A program made the translations under genes and the position numbers. This document shows, piece by piece, positions 1 to 7,206 of a stretch of 7,206 nt of DNA. The notes beneath the pieces were generated by a model. That model made no database searches. It was not told where the DNA came from and saw nothing but the letters and a program-made list of their open reading frames with translations. Numbering within the stretch: the first letter of the stretch is position 1; each line of letters opens with the position of its first letter. Location of the stretch: contig JASLDZ010000376.1 in assembly GCA_030151985.1 (NCBI GenBank), positions 1 to 7,206 on the forward strand, written 5' to 3'. This DNA is from Caulobacteraceae bacterium. GTDB lineage: Bacteria; Pseudomonadota; Alphaproteobacteria; Caulobacterales; Caulobacteraceae.

Positions 1-1532
1 GCGGAGGCGGCGGTGGCGGCGGCCTGGTCGGCGGCGGTGTTCAGCTTGTCGACCAGCGGCCCGACCTTGGGCTTGACCTCCTTCACCATGGCGTCGACCT
101 GGGCGAGGGTGGAGTTCAGGTGGTCGATCGACTGCATCACCTTGGGCGAGCCCGTGATCGCGGACAGGTTGGCGGTGATCCGCTTCACGTCCTGGCCGAT
201 CTGGGTGATCGGGATCTGCTGAACCTGGCTCAGGATGTCGTCCACCTTGCTGGTCAGGGCGGCGAGGTCGCCGGAGCTGGCGGCCGGGATCAGCGGGTAG
301 GTCTGGCCGGGGACGAGGCCGCGCGCGAGGCTGCGGTCGGGGGCGAGCGCCAGGTCGACGACGCGGGCGCCCACGATGGGCGGGTTCTGACCGAGCCGCG
401 CGCGGTAGCCCATGTGGATCAGCCGGCTGATGGCCGCGTCGGTCTTGGGCCGCCAGTCGCCGCCGCTGGGCCGGCTGCCGTCCACCAAGCCCAGCCGCCC
501 CGGCTCGATGGCGAGGGTGACGGGGGTGAGCAGCACGCCCCGGTCCGGGTCGAACTTCAGCGAGCGGGCGCTCACCACGCCGATCTGGAACCCGCGCAGG
601 CGCACGGGGGACCCGACGTCGAGGTCGCCGACGGGGTCGGTGAACAGCACGTCGTAGTACACCTGGTCGCCCTTGGGGGCGGACAGCGCATGCCCCCGGT
701 CGAGGTAGAGCTGGAAGGCGTCGCCCGGCCGGCTGTGCGGCTGGCCCACCACCTCGGTGGGGGTGTCGAACTCCACTCCGCCCGCGATGGCGGCGTTGGC
801 CGGGGCGATCTGGGTGGAGATGCCCGCGCTCGACAAGGAGAACTGCACCGCGCTCGCCTGGTAGAACAGCGTGCCCGGCCGCACGAAGCGGTCATAGGGC
901 GCCAGCACGAAGATCTTCATGCGGAACTGCTGGGGATCGACCAGGTCCAGGTCGGAGACCTTCCCCACCTCCAGCCCGTGGTAGAAGACCGAGGCGCCCG
1001 GCCGGATGTTGCCCACCGTGTCGGCGGTCAGGAGGTAGGTCGAACCGGCCGTGCCCGGCACGACCTCCGGCGGCTTGGCGAGCCCCTCGAACCGGCGGGT
1101 CGGCGGGCCATCGCCGGGCGCCATGCCGATGCTGATCCCCGCCACCGCCGCCTTCAGGGTGGCGAGGTCCAGGCCCGCGCTCGCCCCCACCAGCCAGAAC
1201 TTCGTGCCCTGCCGCAGCAGCGGCCGCGTCGAGGGGTCGAGGCGCAACGTCATGTCGACGCGCTTATGGTCGCGGTTCAGCGCCACCCGGGTGACGCGTC
1301 CCACCGCCAGGCCCTTGTAGACGACCGCCGTGTCGCCGGGCTTGGCGTCCGCCGCCTGGTCGAAGGTGACCACCACGTCCACGCCCCGGTGCGCCAGGGC
1401 CCCGAAGCCCAGGTAGGCGACGATCAGCAGCGCCGCGATCGGCAGGGCCCAGACCACGCCGGGCCAGCGGCCGCGCGTCTCGCGCGCGGGCGTGCGGGCG
1501 ACGGCGGGCGGCGTCTCCGCGTCGTCGGTCAT
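1..1532 (-). CDS. pqiB: PqiB-like MCE-domain intermembrane transport protein (partial, C-terminus cut by window edge)
   Basis: Reading the minus strand from the ATG at 1532 gives 510 uninterrupted codons running off position 1. The order is a short cytoplasmic N-terminus, one membrane anchor (about residues 24-47, WPGVVWALPIAALLIVAYLG), then three MCE/MlaD repeats at roughly 50-142, 163-258 and 289-398. Each repeat carries the Y.G..VG.V-type signature: VVYKGLAVGRV, VFYHGLEVGKV, VRLRGFQIGVV. A helical tail from about 420 becomes Ala-rich at the edge. Three MCE domains plus a long helical tail is the PqiB plan; LetB/YebT has seven and MlaD one. E. coli PqiB is about 546 residues, so probably only a few dozen are missing. 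Family members form hexameric periplasmic tubes with a coiled-coil needle thought to carry lipids between inner and outer membranes. The start overlaps the pqiA stop by 4 bases, implying translational coupling. A pqiC lipoprotein gene would be expected beyond the left edge; that is inference. Confidence 0.93.
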   Translation of the reverse strand, partial: MTDDAETPPAVARTPARETRGRWPGVVWALPIAALLIVAYLGFGALAHRGVDVVVTFDQAADAKPGDTAVVYKGLAVGRVTRVALNRDHKRVDMTLRLDPSTRPLLRQGTKFWLVGASAGLDLATLKAAVAGISIGMAPGDGPPTRRFEGLAKPPEVVPGTAGSTYLLTADTVGNIRPGASVFYHGLEVGKVSDLDLVDPQQFRMKIFVLAPYDRFVRPGTLFYQASAVQFSLSSAGISTQIAPANAAIAGGVEFDTPTEVVGQPHSRPGDAFQLYLDRGHALSAPKGDQVYYDVLFTDPVGDLDVGSPVRLRGFQIGVVSARSLKFDPDRGVLLTPVTLAIEPGRLGLVDGSRPSGGDWRPKTDAAISRLIHMGYRARLGQNPPIVGARVVDLALAPDRSLARGLVPGQTYPLIPAASSGDLAALTSKVDDILSQVQQIPITQIGQDVKRITANLSAITGSPKVMQSIDHLNSTLAQVDAMVKEVKPKVGPLVDKLNTAADQAAATAAS

Positions 1533-2821
1533 GCGGGCCGCCCCACGGGCGCGCGGGCGGCGGCGGCGTCCCACATCAGGCGCGGGTCGAAGGCGCGGGC
1601 GGCGATCATGGTCAGCACCACCACGGCGGTGAAGAAGGGCGCCGCCGGCTCGGCGCGGCCGTAGATCAGGGTGTTGTACTGCATCACCGGCACGAAGCAG
1701 GCGATCACGAAGGGATCGACCATCGACCAGCGGCCGATCTCCTCCACGATCCGGTACACCCGCGTCTTGGCCCGCAGCCGCCGCGGCGAGCGGCGCAGCA
1801 CCGAGACCACGCACCAGCTCAGCCCCGCGAGCTTCAGGAAGGGGATGGCGAAGCTCGCCGTGAACACCAGCAGAGCCAGGCCGAACAGCCCCGCCTGCGC
1901 CAGGTCCTTCACCCCCTCCAGCACGTTGTATTGCACCGACTTCAGCCCGATCGGCAGGGTGGCGATCGCATAGACGTTGGCCGGGATGTAGAGCAGCACG
2001 CCGGCCGCCGTCAGCGCCGCCGCGCGCACGACCGCCTCCGGCTCCCGCGTCTCGAGGACCTGGCCGCAGCGCCCGCAGGGGCGGCCCTCGTGCGCGATCG
2101 GCTCCAGCCGGTTGCACGCGAGGCACGAGACCACCTCGGCGCGGCCCTGCGCGCCCGGCGCCTCGTCGGAGCCGATCAGCCGCCACACCGCCGCCTTGTC
2201 CAGCGTCGCGCGCACCAGGAGCGTCAGCACGCCCGCGGCGATGAAGCACTGGGCCCCCACGCCGACGTCCACCGCGATGGTGGCGTGCAGCCGCTCGTAG
2301 GAGACCCACAGGCCGAGCAGGAACACGTCCAGCATCGCCCACTGCTGCAGGCCGTTGGCGATCCGGAACGCGCGGCCCTGCCAGCGCGCGCGCCTCCCCA
2401 GCCGCAGGGAGCCCAGCACCGCCGTGAGCAGCCCGAAGCGCAGGAACGGCAGCACGATCACGAACAGCGCGATCACCACCGCGAGCGGCGCCCAGCCGTC
2501 GCCCCACATGGCCGCCGCGCTCGACCCCAGCCGGCTGTGCCGCGAGGCGCCCAGCACCGAGGTCGTCAGGAACGGCAGGAGGTTGGCGGGGAACAGCAGC
2601 AGGAAGGTCGACGCCGAGCAGGCCAGCGCCGCGTCCAGGCTGCGCCCCGTGGTGCGTTCGAGCTCCGAGCGGCAGTTCACGCACGACAGCACGCGGCCGC
2701 GACCCCCGGCGTCGGCCGGCGCGGCTTGCAGGGCGCCGCAGTCGGGGCAGCCGATCCCGGTCAAGCGCGTGCGGCGTCGGGCCGGAAGGAGATTGGGCGG
2801 AAGCGGTCCATCGGACAGCAA
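1529..2821 (-). CDS. pqiA: PqiA-like inner-membrane protein (paraquat-inducible protein A family)
   Basis: A 430-residue integral membrane protein with two PqiA halves. Each half starts with a cytoplasmic zinc-ribbon: C25/C28 with C47/C50 (CPDC, CVNC), and C233/C236 with C249/C252 (CLAC, CGRC). Each is followed by about four hydrophobic segments, near 64-90, 111-138, 160-178 and 188-206 in the first half, and 263-287, 307-342, 366-382 and 394-412 in the second. Both halves carry the family motif before the third helix: WAMLDVFLLG (161-170) and WSMVDPFVIA (365-374). Length matches E. coli PqiA (about 417). PqiA is the inner-membrane partner of the PqiB tunnel in an envelope lipid-transport complex; oxidative-stress induction is known in E. 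coli but not shown here. No in-frame ATG or GTG fits the N-terminus. I take the TTG at 2821; the CTG at 2818 is the alternative, since GGAAG lies only 2 bases before TTG but 5 before CTG. The stop overlaps the pqiB ATG as ATGA. Confidence 0.95.
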   Translation of the reverse strand: MLSDGPLPPNLLPARRRTRLTGIGCPDCGALQAAPADAGGRGRVLSCVNCRSELERTTGRSLDAALACSASTFLLLFPANLLPFLTTSVLGASRHSRLGSSAAAMWGDGWAPLAVVIALFVIVLPFLRFGLLTAVLGSLRLGRRARWQGRAFRIANGLQQWAMLDVFLLGLWVSYERLHATIAVDVGVGAQCFIAAGVLTLLVRATLDKAAVWRLIGSDEAPGAQGRAEVVSCLACNRLEPIAHEGRPCGRCGQVLETREPEAVVRAAALTAAGVLLYIPANVYAIATLPIGLKSVQYNVLEGVKDLAQAGLFGLALLVFTASFAIPFLKLAGLSWCVVSVLRRSPRRLRAKTRVYRIVEEIGRWSMVDPFVIACFVPVMQYNTLIYGRAEPAAPFFTAVVVLTMIAARAFDPRLMWDAAAARAPVGRPA

Positions 2822-2868
2822 AGCTTCCGGACTTGCGAAAGTTCCCGCCCCGCGCGCATGGAGCCGCC
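2822..2868. other. Short divergent intergenic region between pqiA and the RNA methyltransferase
   Basis: Forty-seven bases separate the likely TTG start of pqiA (minus strand) from the likely GTG start of the methyltransferase (plus strand). It holds the GGAAG of pqiA and the GGAG (2860-2863) of the methyltransferase. No convincing -35/-10 pair is visible on either strand, and the space is too small for two separate promoters. At least one promoter must overlap the neighbouring coding region. Confidence 0.6.
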
Positions 2869-3684
2869 GTGCCGCGCCTGATCTCCGTCGACGACCCGCT
2901 GGACCCCCGGCTGGAGCCGTTCCGCGCCATCAAGGAGCGCGACCTCGTGGGGCGCCGCGGCCTGTTCGTGGCCGAGGGCGAGGTGGTGGTCCGCACCCTG
3001 CTCTCTCCCGCCAGCCGCCACGGGGCCGAAGCGCTGCTGCTGGCGCCCGGCAAGGCGGCGCGGCTCGCCGACGCCCTGGCCGGGGCGCGGGGCGACCTAC
3101 CGGTGTACGAGGCGCCGTTCGAGGTGCTGCAGGCGGTGGCGGGCTTCGACGTGCACCGGGGCGTCCTGGCGATCGGCGCGCGCGCGGCCGAGCCGGACGT
3201 GGCGGCCCTGCTGGCGGACGCGCCCTCGCCCGCGATCGCGGTCGGCGCGTTCGGCCTCTCCAACCACGACAACATGGGCGGGCTGTTCCGCAACGCCGCG
3301 GCCTTCGGCGCGGGCGCGGTTCTGCTGGACCCGACGAGCTGCGATCCGCTCTACCGCAAGGCGATCCGCGTCTCGACCGGGGCCGCGCTGCGGACACCCT
3401 TCGCGCGCCTGCCCTCGGAGGTGGCGGCGCTGGATGCGCTGGAGGCGGCGGGCTTCACGCTCCTGGCGCTGACGCCCGGCGGCGAGACGCGGCTGCGGGA
3501 CCTGGAGCCGCCGCCCCGCGCGGCGGTGCTGTTCGGGGCGGAGGGCGCGGGCCTGCCGCCGCAGGTGCTGGCCCGCGCCCGCACCATCGCCATCCCGATG
3601 CCGGCGGGCTTCGACTCGCTGAACGTCGCCACCACCAGCGGCATCGTGCTCCACCAGCTGCGAGAGGGGCGGGGAAGCGCTTAG
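2869..3684 (+). CDS. SpoU/TrmH-family RNA 2'-O-ribose methyltransferase
   Basis: A 271-residue SPOUT-class (trefoil-knot) methyltransferase that would transfer a methyl group from S-adenosylmethionine to a ribose 2'-OH in rRNA or tRNA. The first ~105 residues resemble the L30e-like SpoU substrate-binding domain (RRGLFVAEGEVVVRTLL). The catalytic domain shows all three SpoU motifs: motif 1, DNMGGLFRNAAAFG (about 134-147, with the family Asn at 135 and Arg at 141); motif 2, VLFGAEGAGLP (220-230); motif 3, IPMPAGFDSLNVATTSGIVL (242-261), which forms the knot and cofactor pocket. I chose GTG at 2869 because GGAG sits 5 bases upstream. A TTG at 2833 would add 12 residues that look unlike the family and would leave only 11 bp to pqiA. 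The target nucleotide cannot be read from sequence, so RlmB, TrmH or another name would be a guess. The stop at 3682-3684 lies 2 bp from the nadE stop on the other strand. Confidence 0.93.
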   Translation: MPRLISVDDPLDPRLEPFRAIKERDLVGRRGLFVAEGEVVVRTLLSPASRHGAEALLLAPGKAARLADALAGARGDLPVYEAPFEVLQAVAGFDVHRGVLAIGARAAEPDVAALLADAPSPAIAVGAFGLSNHDNMGGLFRNAAAFGAGAVLLDPTSCDPLYRKAIRVSTGAALRTPFARLPSEVAALDALEAAGFTLLALTPGGETRLRDLEPPPRAAVLFGAEGAGLPPQVLARARTIAIPMPAGFDSLNVATTSGIVLHQLREGRGSA

Positions 3685-3686
3685 AG

Positions 3687-5744
<2,058 letters not shown>

Positions 5745-5810
5745 TCGCCTCTATAACTCACCTTGAGGAAAAGACGCGTTGACGACGCGGCGTCCGACGA
5801 TCGGATAGAC
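5745..5810. other. Divergent intergenic region between nadE and rluD
   Basis: Sixty-six bases separate the two ATG starts. It contains the nadE ribosome site (AGAGG on the minus strand) and a weak GGA 5 bases before the rluD ATG. On the plus strand TTGACG (5779-5784) resembles a -35, but the best -10-like bases (GATAGA, 5804-5809) are 19 bases downstream and abut the ATG, so it is a poor promoter candidate. No terminator or clear operator is seen. Confidence 0.5.
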
Positions 5811-6827
<1,017 letters not shown>

Positions 6828-6854
6828 TCGCCCGCCGAACACGTCCGGGAAAAA

Positions 6855-6878
6855 CCGAGCTCCGGAGTCGGAAATTTT
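6855..6878 (+). terminator. Weak intrinsic-terminator-like hairpin after rluD
   Basis: An imperfect inverted repeat at 6855-6871 (CCGA, bulged G, CT / CCGG loop / AG, TCGG) is followed by AAATTTT at 6872-6878. It lies 27 bases after the rluD stop and before the rpoH promoter, where a terminator is expected. The stem is only about 6 bp with a bulge and the T-run is short and offset by three A, so termination would be weak. It may be chance. Confidence 0.35.
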
Positions 6879-6899
6879 GGCGCCGCAGACGCGAAAAGA

Positions 6900-6928
6900 C
6901 TTAAACGGGCCGCAACCCGGGGCTATAT
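6900..6928 (+). promoter_or_regulatory. Putative rpoH promoter, alphaproteobacterial housekeeping (sigma-70) type
   Basis: CTTAAA (6900-6905) and CTATAT (6923-6928) are separated by 17 bases. The alphaproteobacterial housekeeping consensus, as I know it, is CTTGAC-N17-CTATAT, so the -10 is perfect, the spacing exact and the -35 matches 4 of 6. The AT-rich GAAATTTTGG block lies just upstream in otherwise GC-rich DNA. Transcription would start near 6935, giving a leader of about 140 bases to rpoH. The CTATATGG end also somewhat resembles heat-shock promoter -10 elements, so dual recognition is possible. A GC-rich dyad, CGGG-6-CCCG (6906-6919), fills the spacer. Confidence 0.6.
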
Positions 6929-6935
6929 GGTCTTG

Positions 6936-7075
6936 TTGCAGACGACACGAGGACGCCGCACTCCCACGACCCCACTAGCCCCATGCGCGAAGGCCGATCG
7001 GTCGGAGCGCTTCGGACGGCGAGGCCGGGCGACGCCCCCCGAGGTGGTCTTTGAACCCAGGGGATGCAAGACAGT
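6936..7075 (+). other. Probable 5' leader of rpoH mRNA, structured, no confirmed gene
   Basis: About 140 bases lie between the predicted start of transcription and the rpoH ATG. A nested hairpin can form at 6988-7014: CGAAG (6988-6992) with CTTCG (7010-7014), enclosing CCGA (6994-6997) with TCGG (7002-7005). A second small stem is GGGC/GCCC at 7027-7037. A 23-codon open frame runs from ATG 6983 to TGA 7052-7054 without a visible ribosome site. Just before rpoH, AGGGG (7059-7063) is the only ribosome-site-like sequence, 12 bases before the chosen ATG, which is long. A leader is inferred from promoter placement; none of these elements is established as functional. Confidence 0.4.
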
Positions 7076-7206
7076 ATGGCCGTAAATGCGCTCGCGATGG
7101 TCTCTCCCGAGGGCGGGCTCTCCCGCTACCTCACCGAGATCCGCAAGTTTCCGATGCTCACCAAGGACGAGGAGTACATGCTCGCCAAGCGCTGGCGCGA
7201 GCATGA
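7076..7206 (+). CDS. rpoH: RNA polymerase heat-shock sigma factor RpoH (sigma-32), N-terminal fragment
   Basis: Only the first 43 codons and two bases lie in the window; the gene continues past the right edge. The N-terminus MAVNALAM, then LSRYLTEIRKFPML (15-28) and KDEEYMLAKRW (30-40), is the conserved start of alphaproteobacterial RpoH, covering sigma region 1.2 leading toward region 2. RpoH directs RNA polymerase to chaperone and protease genes after heat or misfolding stress. I use ATG 7076 because MAVN is the family start. An in-frame ATG at 7064 would add MQDS, and its AGGGG abuts that codon with no spacing. Internal ATG 7097 is also possible but less likely. The gene follows rluD on the same strand with a 248-base gap containing its own promoter, so it is probably transcribed separately. 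Confidence 0.95.
   Translation, partial: MAVNALAMVSPEGGLSRYLTEIRKFPMLTKDEEYMLAKRWREH

Noticed and set aside
1..45. GCC/GGC-rich repeat-like tract at the left edge
   Set aside because: In frame it encodes the Ala-rich helical tail of PqiB; there is no regular repeat unit beyond codon bias.
120..1664. A 514-codon plus-strand open frame antisense to pqiB
   Set aside because: It is rich in Arg, His, Asp and Gly with no motif, while the opposite strand encodes three clear MCE domains. It is a composition shadow.
5779..5809. TTGACG ... GATAGA as an rluD promoter
   Set aside because: The spacing is 19 bases, the -10 is poor and it abuts the ATG, so transcription would begin inside the gene.
6923..7204. 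A 93-codon minus-strand frame across the rpoH leader and start
   Set aside because: It is antisense to the conserved RpoH N-terminus and to the best promoter -10, with no recognised domain.

Overview
The window is very GC-rich and densely coded, with codon use typical of high-GC Alphaproteobacteria. The start of the rpoH product (MAVNALAM... then RYLTEIRKFPML) and the rluD-rpoH gene order point to Caulobacterales (a Caulobacter or Phenylobacterium-like organism). This is an inference from remembered family sequences, not a database match. There are six protein genes, two cut by the window edges. I see no tRNA, rRNA, CRISPR, insertion sequence or phage gene, and no stretch of foreign composition.

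Layout. Positions 1-2821 on the minus strand hold pqiA followed by pqiB (cut at position 1). They overlap by 4 bases and encode the inner-membrane and periplasmic-tunnel parts of a Pqi-type MCE lipid-transport system. A gene for a SpoU/TrmH-family RNA 2'-O-methyltransferase (2869-3684, plus) diverges from pqiA across 47 bp. It runs tail to tail, with only 2 bp between stop codons, into nadE (3687-5744, minus), which encodes the large glutamine-dependent NAD+ synthetase. Diverging from nadE across 66 bp is an RluD-type 23S rRNA pseudouridine synthase (5811-6827, plus). After it comes the only sizeable non-coding stretch, 6828-7075, with a weak terminator-like hairpin, a good alphaproteobacterial promoter and a structured leader. 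It leads into rpoH, the heat-shock sigma factor (7076 to the right edge).

The genes fall into separate functions: envelope lipid homeostasis (pqiAB), RNA modification (the methyltransferase and rluD), cofactor synthesis (nadE) and the heat-shock response (rpoH). Alternating orientation suggests four or five transcription units. Only pqiA-pqiB is clearly an operon.

This reads as an ordinary core-genome region, and I found no convincing undescribed system. The points most worth a second look are the control region of rpoH, the non-ATG start of pqiA, and the convergent methyltransferase/nadE ends with no room for a terminator. Very long open frames antisense to the real genes are composition artefacts.
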